The notes under the pieces are model-generated. The model was not told where the DNA came from, made no database searches, and was given only the letters and a program-made list of their open reading frames with translations. From a virus: a DNA stretch of 33,491 bases. Shown here piece by piece: positions 14,101 to 21,600 of this stretch; position 1 is the first letter of the stretch, and each line of letters starts with the position of its first letter. The stretch spans positions 1-33,491 of IMG/VR virus record IMGVR_UViG_3300020205_001780; one strand, 5' to 3'. The position numbers were made by a program, and so were the translations under genes.

Positions 14101-17064
14101 AATAGAATTGGTGTGACATTTACTTCTATTGGAGGAGGAAATGCCCATCAACTTGAAATGAAAAAGAAAAATGAAAAAGCAATTATTACTGTTGATAACT
14201 TAGTTCAATATCCATTAATATATACTCCAATATCACATACTTTATCTGGAAATGGTGGGCAAATTGGTACTGAATCTACAATATTTGCTTTAAGTGGAAT
14301 ATCTACAATAAAACCAAAAGATATTCTTAAAATTGATAATGAATATATGGGAATTATTAATGTTGGATTAGGAACCATTAATATTGGTCCTATAACCAAT
14401 AGTGGAACAATTTCTTTAGTTGAAGTTTCTAGAGGATTTGTTGGTTCATCTATAACTACACATACTGATTCAACAACAGCAAGAATTTATAAAGGTTCCT
14501 ACAATATTGTCGATAGTAAAATTTTCTTTACAGAACCTCCAAGAGGAAATCCACAAATAGAAAGGAATTCTAGTAATTTAATATTTGAAACATCCGATTT
14601 TACTGGTAGAGTATTTTTGAGAAATGATTATACATCAAATCAAATATATGATGATATATCCAATAAATTTACTGGTATTGGCAGAACCTTCACATTAACC
14701 GTTGGTGGAGCAAATACTATTGGATTTGGAACTACTGGTGGAAATGGAATTTTATTCATAAACAGTGTTTTCCAAACACCAACAACTGAGAATAATCCAG
14801 GAAATAACTTTAGAATTATTGAAGATTCGGTTGCAGGAATAAGTAGTGTAGTATTTTCCGGTATTACAGTACCAAATACCTTAAATATCTTTACTTCAGA
14901 ATTTGACATCAATCAAAATAAAACTCCTAGGGGTGGGATAATTATTTCTTTGGGATCATCTACCGGATTGGGATATGCCCCCCTTGTTGGAGCAGCAGTT
15001 ACTGCTGTCGTTGGAGCAGGTGGTAGTAGCATTGTTTCTGTTGGATTGGGAACTACAGATAATATTGGATCTGGATATAATGGTATCATCTCTATTGGAG
15101 TATCAGCATATCAGGATGGGCATACTGGAGTAGCAGCATCTATAAGAGCATCTGTTGGTGCAGGGGGGACCTTATCATTCAATATCATCAATGGTGGAAC
15201 TGGATACACAAATCCAAAAATATTTGTTTCCGAACCTTCCTATGAAAATCTTGAAGTGACTGGAATATCTAGATTGGGTATAGGTACAACAACAGATACT
15301 GGAATAGGTCTTTTATTAAATGTTGAAGTTGGTGCAAGTTCAACTACTGGAATAGGTTCAACATATTATGAAATAACTAGATTTAATATTTCTAGACAAG
15401 GATACAATTTCCAACGTGGAGATGTATTTAAACCAGTTGGTCTGGTTACCGATTCAAGATTAGGATCTCCACTATCAGAATTTAAATTAACTGTTATTAA
15501 TACATTTACAGATTCCTTTGCTGCTTGGCAATTTGGAGAATTTGATTACATTGACTCCATTGGAAATTATCAGGACGGAGTTAGGACTAGATTCCCATTA
15601 TACTATAACAATGAATTATTAAGTTTTGAATCCCAAGAGGGTTCTCAAGTAAATCTTGCAAATGCACTTTTAATTATTATCAATGGTGTGATTCAAGATC
15701 CTGAAATTGCATATCAATTTGATGGTGGAACATCCTTTGCATTTACAACTGCACCAAAAGCAGAAGATAATGTTGCAATTTTCTTTTATAGGGGGACCAG
15801 AGATGATGATAGTGAGTTATTTACTGGTATAAATGAAACTCTAAAGAGGGGTGATACTGTACAAGTATTTAAAAATAACAGTATTTCTGAAACAATATCA
15901 CAAAATAAGAGAACCGTATTTGATTTATCATCTCCAGATAAGTTTGAGACTAATTTGTATTCTGATCAGGGAGTAGATACCCAAAACAATAAACCATTAA
16001 GTTGGATTAAGCAAAAAGTTGATAGAAAAATTAATGGTGAAAATGTTTATAAGACAAGAGATTCCATTGAATCTTTAGTATACCCAACTGCAAGAGTTAT
16101 TAAAGATTTTTCTACTACCGATACTGAAATTTTCATAGATTATGGTCCAGGAATTGGAAAAACCATTAATTTATTTGAGTATGAAAATGATCCACCATTT
16201 AGTGGAATAATAATTTCTGGAAAATCTGATCCGGTATCCGCAGCAGTTACTGCAACAGTTTCTGCTGGTGGAACCATTCAATCATTATCAATTACTAATC
16301 CTGGAAGTGGATATACTGGATCATCAATTACTGTTAAAATTTCTGCACCATTAACTGTTGGTATCTCAACTCCATTACCTATGGGAGTGGGTATTGGTAT
16401 TGGAACTACTGCAACAGCAACTATTACAGTCTCTGCTGCAGGAACTTTGACAACACCAATTACAATTACAAATCCTGGGTTGGGATATAGTATTGGGATG
16501 CCACCAAGAGTTATTGTTCCATTCCCAGATCCAACATATGAAAATATTTCCAATATTTCTTTGGTTAATGGATTTTCGGGAATTATTACAGGAATTACGA
16601 CTACAACAGGTATTGGTGGAAATCCATTAGCACTTAAATTCTATTTAAATACTTCATCTTATATTGGATTGCAAACTGGATATCCAATTTATATTTTTGA
16701 TACTCGTGTTGGGAATGGAGTAACTTCTATTGACAATTCAAATACTGCAGTTGTCGGTATTGGTTCAACATTCTTAGATAACATTTACTATATTCATCAA
16801 TGGTCCTCAAGTGGCATTGTTGGAGTTATTACTTGTAATATACAATCAAATACATCTGTAGTTGGACTTGCATCTACGGGCAGTACATCAAATCCAGTAG
16901 GTAAATTCTCTTGGGGTAAGTTGTCAGGATTTGCTAGATCAACTTCTCCAATTTCAATAGGAGTCTCTGGAAACACTATAGATGTTGGATTGTCATCTTT
17001 CCCAACAATTCAGAGAAGAGGTACTGGTCTAAGATCCACGGGAGCACTCTCCAAACTCTTATAA
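5122..17064 (+). CDS. gp7: Giant baseplate wedge protein, gp7 position, 3980 residues
   Basis: Placed between gp6 and gp8, as gp7 is in T4. Its N-terminus (V-Q-Q-I-V-Q-N-Q-L-P-E-F-I; F-L-K-Q-Y-Y; A-R-S-F-Y-Q-A-K-G-T) resembles the conserved start of cyanophage gp7-like proteins. T4 gp7 has 1032 residues, so about 2900 are extra. Most of the length is repeated beta modules: about 13 'GxGY' units; seven or more 'H-x-L-x-x-G-D...YYV...iKLy' units (first near nt 6960, 7650, 8000); and three 'E-x-I-x-Y...RG...H' units (residues about 83-130, 1534-1580, 3067-3125). A YHYH-like domain (G-W-A-Y-D-G-N-P-I-Y-G, E-F-P-N-G-I-Y-A-Y-F-A-T, F-P-Y-F-I-G) occupies about residues 1213-1345. In T4, gp7 joins gp10 and gp8 at the start of wedge assembly. 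The gene has no frameshift over 11.9 kb. The role of the insertions is unknown. Confidence 0.85.
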   Translation: MIGTGFESRVKVQQIVQNQLPEFILDESPNVVEFLKQYYISQEYQGGPVDIAENLDQYLKLDNLTPEVVVDSTYLTLGISPIDSTIRVSSTKGFPQKYGLLKIDDEVITYTGITTNTFTGCVRGFSGVTSYHQDLNSEELVFSESESVQHTENTSVENLSSLFLKEFYVKLKSALTPGLENNDFVSELNVGNFIKNARSFYQAKGTNESFRILFNVLYGVTPTVVNLEDFLIKPSSAKFIRREVAIAEKISGDPSKLVGQTIKKSINGITDDITSASISEVEPFTRNNTQYFKISLFVGYGDISAVEGNFTITPNTKCLENVSVGSSVISVDSTISFAENGTIISGNNTITYASKSINQFFGCTGVEEEISSADNIRYDEVYYGYGGGDINKKVELRFTGVLSKFIQVSDKFDVSEGDTISVKNLGELIKNPEQNKTYKEIFANSWIYNTSSRYQIKDIDTFTLTSPIDKSSLKVGDRIEILERNTNNIVSSAYISNIDGPNNAVTLNNNTNPNLDADVQYDLRRKINTASSSVIPIEFGNNVILSDIQNLYTDENYAYVASNSLPSNNQSNPNQSIPYTYQITKTTNKASFNGSTVGSLTDIAEDGAYSTIVFEDPVSFINGDKIYYQPAGSPLVGLETGNYYVKIESVDKKRIKLYSSRSFVGGSDYLTFNPSSGLHTFTLDSQKSGKIGAQKILKKFPLNGNITNGIGQVTTPGTTGMLINGVEINNYKSNDKIYYGPIESISVLNGGLNYDVISPPFVSISSGLGTTALAQPVISGSVVSVNIDAQDYDIDTVISIGVTGGNGSGASLEPIIKKRVREIFFDGRTTTNSGGISTSTRQLTFLTNHNLVNGETIIYNTNGNASIGVGIGTSTLVNNASYYAKIDNNTTIRLYQSISDYSAGINTIRFSGNNTSGIHKFRTTSGKNTISEIKVLNGGSGYTNRKLIVKPIGISTINHTINFKNHGFSSGELVTYTYETSTIGISTLSQFYVLKNDDDSFKLCDAGIGGTNTSNYNRQKYIEFSSTGSGYQYFNYPDISVSIQYTSVGFGTTTQEYQTLVATPKVRGSIINIYLYENGTGYGSTILNLERKPLISVKNGKEAQLKPIFINGTVDSVNIQYGGSEYYSNPDLVVIDPTGAGTGAELIPVISNARITDVKVINPGIGYSTASTIQVKPVGSNAVFDTNIRSLTVNNNIKFGNELLLETKNKLQYSICGYFNTLQQAFNDNGSVSNIIGWAYDGNPIYGAYGYSDAKDANSIPKLLTSGYQLNISNVIDKPTGFSNGFFVEDYQYTNLGDLDENNGRFGKTPEFPNGIYAYFATINTTSLEPQFPYFIGNSYRSNILEENYTLDQSFDFNSSNLLRNTFPYKVSDNYANNDFIIETNEVTRQKSAIESVSTGSVNDFDIINSGLNYNVNDTLNFDNNGTEGSGLIAKVSHINGKDITNLNTSVETYENVIFTWNNDKEIKISILPYHNLLDDDYVTISGLSPDSNLSKLNNSYQINVPSYYSNLVNNLPTSSVGLTTEIYVTQLPGSVSVGSSIRIGTEVLSVLEVFGNLNILKVKRGSTGVSHTETTQINFIPDSFTISQNIDYFDSKVNNKVYFNPTKSVGVGTTSGITNSITLQFGNSTITRNIPTQGIYIENHPFTTNQQVTFIPNGLEISVSASSTSTAFDLPQNVYVTSKNKNTIGIKTTLNSSDVFFLSNGSNSDKYSFESTYTQLTGKVEKIKSTVSVSTSHGLTAGDIISLNVQPNLSVGIGTSASVYVKRDVTTGNILINPIGFNSTGINTTTSTITINSHNLKTGDKVLYSSNLVASGLSIRPYYVYKVDNNNIKLSDTLIDCNTIPPTTVSIASTGGVNQSISPINPQIQSIKNNNLIFNLSDTSLSGYNFKVYYDQEFKNEFVSTGSASGFNLSGVGTVGISTNATLTINYDDRLPSQLYYNLEKYGDITTPDTEVNDYSKILFVDSRYISNYKVYGIGSTTFNISLVNVPEKLQYSQNQCDILNYTTNSLSAKGSIDKINIVSSGTGYKKIPTFAGSNSIEGQDAYIIAKSSTIGNAREVRIINDGFEYSSDKTLQPTAYISPSITIKNSNTIENITVTDGGSGYTNTPSIVIIDSITGEEINSGILEAVLSGNTISSVNIIQEPKGLPETTVQLFTTNNTNGISIQKVESSSSGIFTCFITTPVLGFAINPFNAGDKVFVEGIQKIGTSGSGFNSKDYGYQFFTVSGYYGGGTLDRVVFDLNAIGLTTNTGIAKTIQDSIGNIIKSTDYPSFEVKQIPAPFLIGEKIISNNVERDLTITSYDKNFIKVFGSYELSVGEVIEGKESGNIATIDALENNYGRFEIDYSVRKDIGWIDDIGKLDQDNQVTSNNDYYQNLSYTVKSPISYQDLKAPVNSLLHTSGLKNFADTGITSTTTSGISSSSNATTIIYDIIEENRVDTIYDFDLVKDIDTVGSSSKFLKLKYKKLTDYIECKSNVVLKIDDINRQFSNLDGEPSVFLNILDLDSAASYTNLLFRVSNSNNSQIQLTELVILNNGTDRFMLEKGTVVNAGTGIEHISGEEIGSFSIVTNELDDTYLEFTPTDPYNVDYNLKLIKNQFNSTLPGIGTTSIGFIDLTGSNGIATSGITTSIISVNPNKFTSLYVNAHIVNDETNDMNFVELYLTHNGVDTYISEYYFDSEYQSSNYSGNFIGSFSANISPGTLSLNYTNNSSDDITIRSKIVGFGTTSVGTNPYRFKLPGQLNGSERTAIYQSAYSTIVSVASTSIISLNKNIFNAVKSLIKVSAGSTSALHQIMLVQDTTNVYIQQSPFISVGSSTGTSTFDTNGIGTFGGEYSGSNFELKFYPDPSITSQINIVSFNQCLYTDLDDTNIPKNLEYGSVSESALVNFYNSINGDRINRTDFNLTSNTYPIFAKTFDPSDSNILNQSTGEFIIPNHFFSNLEEIAYTPKSTFLGIGASSMMIGPSTNLPSTVFVIRIDDNKFKLATTKNNAQNRIGVTFTSIGGGNAHQLEMKKKNEKAIITVDNLVQYPLIYTPISHTLSGNGGQIGTESTIFALSGISTIKPKDILKIDNEYMGIINVGLGTINIGPITNSGTISLVEVSRGFVGSSITTHTDSTTARIYKGSYNIVDSKIFFTEPPRGNPQIERNSSNLIFETSDFTGRVFLRNDYTSNQIYDDISNKFTGIGRTFTLTVGGANTIGFGTTGGNGILFINSVFQTPTTENNPGNNFRIIEDSVAGISSVVFSGITVPNTLNIFTSEFDINQNKTPRGGIIISLGSSTGLGYAPLVGAAVTAVVGAGGSSIVSVGLGTTDNIGSGYNGIISIGVSAYQDGHTGVAASIRASVGAGGTLSFNIINGGTGYTNPKIFVSEPSYENLEVTGISRLGIGTTTDTGIGLLLNVEVGASSTTGIGSTYYEITRFNISRQGYNFQRGDVFKPVGLVTDSRLGSPLSEFKLTVINTFTDSFAAWQFGEFDYIDSIGNYQDGVRTRFPLYYNNELLSFESQEGSQVNLANALLIIINGVIQDPEIAYQFDGGTSFAFTTAPKAEDNVAIFFYRGTRDDDSELFTGINETLKRGDTVQVFKNNSISETISQNKRTVFDLSSPDKFETNLYSDQGVDTQNNKPLSWIKQKVDRKINGENVYKTRDSIESLVYPTARVIKDFSTTDTEIFIDYGPGIGKTINLFEYENDPPFSGIIISGKSDPVSAAVTATVSAGGTIQSLSITNPGSGYTGSSITVKISAPLTVGISTPLPMGVGIGIGTTATATITVSAAGTLTTPITITNPGLGYSIGMPPRVIVPFPDPTYENISNISLVNGFSGIITGITTTTGIGGNPLALKFYLNTSSYIGLQTGYPIYIFDTRVGNGVTSIDNSNTAVVGIGSTFLDNIYYIHQWSSSGIVGVITCNIQSNTSVVGLASTGSTSNPVGKFSWGKLSGFARSTSPISIGVSGNTIDVGLSSFPTIQRRGTGLRSTGALSKLL
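6960..8232 (+). repeat. Tandem 'H-x-L-x-x-G-D / YYV / iKLy' repeat units in gp7
   Basis: Three units are recognisable in this stretch, beginning near 6960 (F-I-N-G-D-K-I-Y-Y ... N-Y-Y-V-K-I ... I-K-L-Y-S-S), 7650 (N-H-N-L-V-N-G-E-T-I-I-Y ... S-Y-Y-A-K-I ... I-R-L-Y-Q-S) and 7998 (N-H-G-F-S-S-G-E-L-V-T-Y ... Q-F-Y-V-L-K ... F-K-L-C-D). Further copies lie near 10030, 10315, 10498 and 13915. They are divergent at DNA level, so the duplications are old. Confidence 0.65.
8761..9155 (+). other. YHYH-like domain embedded in the gp7-position protein
   Basis: This in-frame segment encodes G-W-A-Y-D-G-N-P-I-Y-G-A-Y-G-Y, then L-D-E-N-N-G-R-F-G, E-F-P-N-G-I-Y-A-Y-F-A-T and F-P-Y-F-I-G-N-S-Y. This succession follows the YHYH family seen in bacterial secreted proteins ('DGfPIYGpyG', 'lDecNGr', 'YPNGtYaYfat', 'fPYfiG'). 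The cysteine and the YHYH tetrad of the bacterial versions are replaced (N for C in D-E-N-N-G-R; Y-F-A-T at the end of the strand). Function is unknown; a structural or surface-binding role in the baseplate is inferred. Confidence 0.6.
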
Positions 17065-17067
17065 ATA
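17060..17067 (+). promoter_or_regulatory. Late promoter TATAAATA before gp8
   Basis: This is an exact match to the T4 late consensus octamer, 17 bases before the gp8 ATG and overlapping the TAA stop of the giant gene upstream. The very short leader fits with the absence of a Shine-Dalgarno. Confidence 0.75.
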
Positions 17068-17084
17068 TCTAAAAAACTATTAAT

Positions 17085-18638
17085 ATGGCAGCAGTCGTAA
17101 CAGAGCAATTTAGAATAGCGAATGCGAGCAATTTCGTAGATTCTGTAGTATCTAATAATAATTCATATTACGTTTTTTTGGGACTAGTCAATCCAGGATC
17201 AGTTGGATTTGGAAGAACTACTGATTGGAATACTGATGTACCAAACCCAACTGATAATCTTCAATATTCTGGGCATTATAGAGATACTGCTTTATTTGGT
17301 AAAAAAATAACTACTAGCAATATTAAAAGAATTATAAGAAAAGTAACTTGGGCAGCCAATACATCCTACGATATGTATAGGCATGATTATAATATCTCAA
17401 ATCCAACACCAAATTCAAACTCAAGTAGATTATATGATTCAAATTATTATGTAATTAATAGTGATTATAGAGTTTATATTTGTATCGATAACGGTTCTTC
17501 TGGGCAAATTCCTAAAGGAAATAAATCACAGGATGAACCAACATTTACAGACTTGGAACCATCTGCAGCAGGAGTAAGTGGTGATGGATATATTTGGAAA
17601 TATCTATTTTCAGTATCTCCAAGTGATATTGTAAAATTCGATTCTACTGAGTATGTTGTAGTTCCAAATAATTGGGAAACATCGACAGATTCTCAAATTA
17701 TTTCTGTTAGAGAATCAGGAGATTCCAGTATAAACTTTAACCAAATTAAGAAAGTATATATTGAAAATGGAGGATCTGGATATAATTCTGGAACTTCTGC
17801 AACTAAAAATGTCGATATTCTTGGAGATGGTAGTGGCGGTAAAGTCTCAATTACCACCACTAACGGTGTAGTTACTTCTGCTGTAGTTACTTCTGGTGGA
17901 AGTGGATACACTTGGGGGGTGGTTGATTTAGGTAGCATTCAACCAAGTCCTTTATCATCACCAGCAAAATTAATACCAATTATTCCACCATCTAGGGGAC
18001 ATGGATATAATATTTATTCGGAATTAGGTACTGATAAGGTATTAGTGTATGCTAGATTTGATGATTCAACTAAAGATTTTCCTACAGATACTAAATTTGC
18101 TCAGATTGGCATTGTAAAAAATCCAACCACTTTTACTTCCAATAATATTTTTACAGAAAATCAATACTCATCACTTTATGCAATAGGAATTACTACAACT
18201 TTCAGCGGGATTCCATCTATTGGGGAACAAATAACGCAAGTAAGAACAGATCAAAAAGTTGCAAAAGGATATGTAGCATCATATGATACTGAAACTAAAG
18301 TATTGAAGTATTTTAGAGATAGATCTTTATATTTTGGTAATAGTGAAAATGAAACTGACTATGATAATGTTACTTCAGATTCTAATGTATATGATTTCCA
18401 ATCTGACGGACAAAATATTATAGGAAATTCATTTACTGCATCAATTAATACTACATTGAATGATAATAAAATTATAATTGGTGGTAAAGTTGTAGATTTG
18501 GGAGCAACTTTTAGAAGTGGACTTGCAAATCCAGAGATAAATAAAAAGACAGGAGATATAATTTATATTGATAATAGACCCCTGGTTGTAAGAGACATCA
18601 GACAAAAAGAAGACGTTAAAATTATTCTGGAATTCTAA
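17085..18638 (+). CDS. gp8: Baseplate wedge protein gp8
   Basis: The 517-residue protein aligns by eye with T4 gp8 (334) at both ends. The N-terminal V-T-E-Q-F-R-I-A-N-A-S-N-F matches the 'VtskFRtekmlnFy' start. G-D-G-Y-I-W-K-Y-L-F-S-V (about residues 166-177) and E-Y-V-V-V-P-N-N-W follow the T4 'GDGYVWEYLFei...EYIVVPwp' block. The C-terminus G-D-I-I-Y-I-D-N-R-P-L-V-V-R-D-I, ending in I-I-L-E-F, matches T4 'GEMIYMENRPpii...ILFtF'. gp8 dimers join gp7 and gp10 in the outer wedge. Extra length includes two 'GxGY' modules at about residues 222-285 (G-G-S-G-Y-N-S-G and G-G-S-G-Y-T-W-G). It has its own late promoter overlapping the upstream stop codon. Confidence 0.93.
   Translation: MAAVVTEQFRIANASNFVDSVVSNNNSYYVFLGLVNPGSVGFGRTTDWNTDVPNPTDNLQYSGHYRDTALFGKKITTSNIKRIIRKVTWAANTSYDMYRHDYNISNPTPNSNSSRLYDSNYYVINSDYRVYICIDNGSSGQIPKGNKSQDEPTFTDLEPSAAGVSGDGYIWKYLFSVSPSDIVKFDSTEYVVVPNNWETSTDSQIISVRESGDSSINFNQIKKVYIENGGSGYNSGTSATKNVDILGDGSGGKVSITTTNGVVTSAVVTSGGSGYTWGVVDLGSIQPSPLSSPAKLIPIIPPSRGHGYNIYSELGTDKVLVYARFDDSTKDFPTDTKFAQIGIVKNPTTFTSNNIFTENQYSSLYAIGITTTFSGIPSIGEQITQVRTDQKVAKGYVASYDTETKVLKYFRDRSLYFGNSENETDYDNVTSDSNVYDFQSDGQNIIGNSFTASINTTLNDNKIIIGGKVVDLGATFRSGLANPEINKKTGDIIYIDNRPLVVRDIRQKEDVKIILEF
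18536..18543 (+). promoter_or_regulatory. Possible internal late promoter GATAAATA
   Basis: GATAAATA, seven of eight bases of the late octamer, lies inside the end of gp8 about 100 bases before the next gene. It could add transcripts for that long gene. It is also in AT-rich coding sequence (E-I-N-K-K codons), so chance is a real alternative. Confidence 0.25.
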
Positions 18639-18643
18639 AAAAA

Positions 18644-21600
18644 ATGGCACAAAAAACAGATTTAAACATTAGTCCATATTATGATGATTTTGATTCCGAA
18701 AAGAATTTTTATAAAGTCTTATTCAATCCAGGTCGTCCAGTTCAAGCAAGAGAACTAACAACTTTACAATCTATTTTACAAAATCAAATAGAATCTTTTG
18801 GAAGTAATATATTCAAAGAAGGTTCTGTAGTAATACCAGGAAATATTGCATATGATGGACAATTTTATTCTGTAAAATTAAATCCAACTAATTTTGGTGT
18901 TGATATTTCAATTTATATTAACAATTTTATCGGTAAAAAAATAACAGGACAATCTTCGGGAACAACAGCAACAATTCAATACGTTGCCTTTCCAGATAAT
19001 AATAATGTAGAATACTTAACAATATATGTAAAATACTTAGATTCTGACAATAATTTCCAATTCAATCCATTTGTAGATGGAGAGTCCTTAATTGCTGAGG
19101 AAAATATAACTTATGGCAATACTACAATTAATGCTGGAACTTCTTTTGCATCTTTAATTTCATTAAATGCAACTTCAATAGGATCTGCAGCATCTATTGC
19201 TGATGGTATCTATTTTATTAGGGGTTATTTTGTAAATGTATCTAAGCAAACTATAATTTTAGACAATTATACAAATACTCCGTCATATAGAATTGGATTG
19301 AAAATTGATGAATTAATTATTAATGCGAAAGATGATCCATCATTATACGATAACGCAAAGGGATTTACAAATTATGCCGCTCCAGGTGCGGATAGATTTG
19401 AAATTAATTTGACTTTAACTAAAAAGTTATTGTCTGATACTAATGATACTGATTTTGTCGAATTGCTGAGGGTTGAAAATGGAAAGATTAAGAAAATTGA
19501 AACAAAAACTCAATATAATATAATTCGTGACTATTTGGCAGAAAGAACTTATGATGAATCTGGAGACTACGCGGTAAGTCAATTTAATCCATCATTACAT
19601 AATTCATTAAATGATAGACTGGGCAATAATGGACTATTCTTTGATACTGAGACAACTGAACAGAGTAATACTCCTTCAGATGATTTAATGTGTGTAAAAA
19701 TATCCCCAGGAAAGGCTTATGTAAGGGGATATGATGTAGAAAAAGTTTCTACAACTATTATTGATGTTGAAAAACCAAGAGATACTCAATCAGTAGATAA
19801 TGCCAATATTCCCTTTGAAATGGGAAATATTTTAAGGGTTAATAATGTACTTGGTGCTCCCGCACAAAGATATGCAGTACAATTATATAATCAATTTGCC
19901 GGTGCAGGAACTCAAATTGGTGCTGCTAGAGTATATAATTTTAGTTTGACTGATGCTGCTTATAGTGGTGCAGTAACTAATTGGGATTTATATCTTTATG
20001 ATATCCAAACATATACAACTGTAGGTTTAAATACTTCAGTTTCAAATTCAGAATTACCTGCGACATCATTTGTAAAAGGTAAGAGTAGTGGTGCTAGTGG
20101 ATATGCAGTTTCTGCTGGTGGCGGATCTGCTACAATCAGTTTAAGTCAAACTTCAGGAACATTTTCAGTTGGAGAGCAGTTAATTATCAATGGAATTGAT
20201 TTTTCAAGAACTATTAGAACTGTAACCTCATATTCCACTGAAGATATCAAATCAGTATATCAAACGGGAGTATCTGGATATCCACCAACATTTACTGCAG
20301 ATTGCCTTCTCGAAAGATTTAGACTTCCAAATGGAGTAGTTGAGGTAAATATTAGTGGAACAACCGTAAAAAGTGCTGGAAAAGTATTTACTGGAGTAAA
20401 AGTTGGATCAATTATCAGATATCAAACTGGATCTAACGATGAAACATTTAATAGAGTAACTGAAGTTTCTCCTAGTGGAACTTCACTAACTATTGCCGCA
20501 ATTACTCCAAGTATTTCTGGTATTTACTCGGGAGCAGTTACAGATGGAAATTATCCAGTCACAATTGGCGCACCAATTATAAGAAATCAAGGTGCAGGAT
20601 ATCTATATGCACAACTCCCAGATTCGAATATTTCTTCAGTAAATCTTTCGGATTCAGTATTAACTATTACTAAGCAAATAACAGGAGAGACTACAGATGG
20701 TTCTGGAGTATTAACTTTTAACTTATCAGCAATTACTGGAATTACTAGCGCATTTTTTGCCCCATTTGATGAAGAAAGATATTCCGTCCATTATTCTGGA
20801 GGTGGAATTGCAGCAATAACTTCGGATCAATTTTCTCTTAGTGGCAATACAGTATCTATTAGTGGATTATCTGCTGGACAGACTGGTGTTACTGTAAATA
20901 CAACTCTAATTAAAAATGGAATTCAGAGCAAAATAAAAGAATATAATAGGAGCAAAACCCTATCAGTATCACTATCAAAATATTCACAATCTGGAAGTGG
21001 GATTAGTTCTTCAATTGGTGACGGACTTACATATAATCAATATTATGGATTGAGAGTTCAAGATGAAGAGATATCACTAAATTATCCAGATGTAGTGAAA
21101 GTAATATCAGTATATGAGTCATTTGATTCTTCGGCACCTACATTAGATCAGGTACAATTTACATCTAGTGCTAATGTATCTACAAATGCAATTATTGGTG
21201 AAGATATACTAGGAAATTCTAGTAAAGCAGTAGCAAGGATTGTTTCAAAACCATCAACAAATGTTTTGGGAATTGTATATTTAAATTCAGAAAGATTATT
21301 CGCAGGGGAAACCGTTGTATTTAAAGATTCAAATATAATTACGGAAATTGAATCCATTACTCCTGGCAAATATAAAGATATAACAAATTCTTATACTTTA
21401 GACAAGGCACAAAAAGATCAATACTACGATTATTCTAGAATTGTTAGAAATAAAGGTGAGGCAGAACCTGCTAAACAATTATTAGTAGTATTTGATTATT
21501 ATTCTGTACCATCTAATGATACTGGCGATGTATTTACAGTATTAAGTTACAATCAAGATAGATTTGCAACTGATATTCCAACTATTGGACCAAGATCGGT

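Noticed and set aside
16278-16553. Pro/Val/Ile-rich - strand frame opposite gp7 repeats
   Set aside because: Same cause: antisense of repeat units, without independent support.
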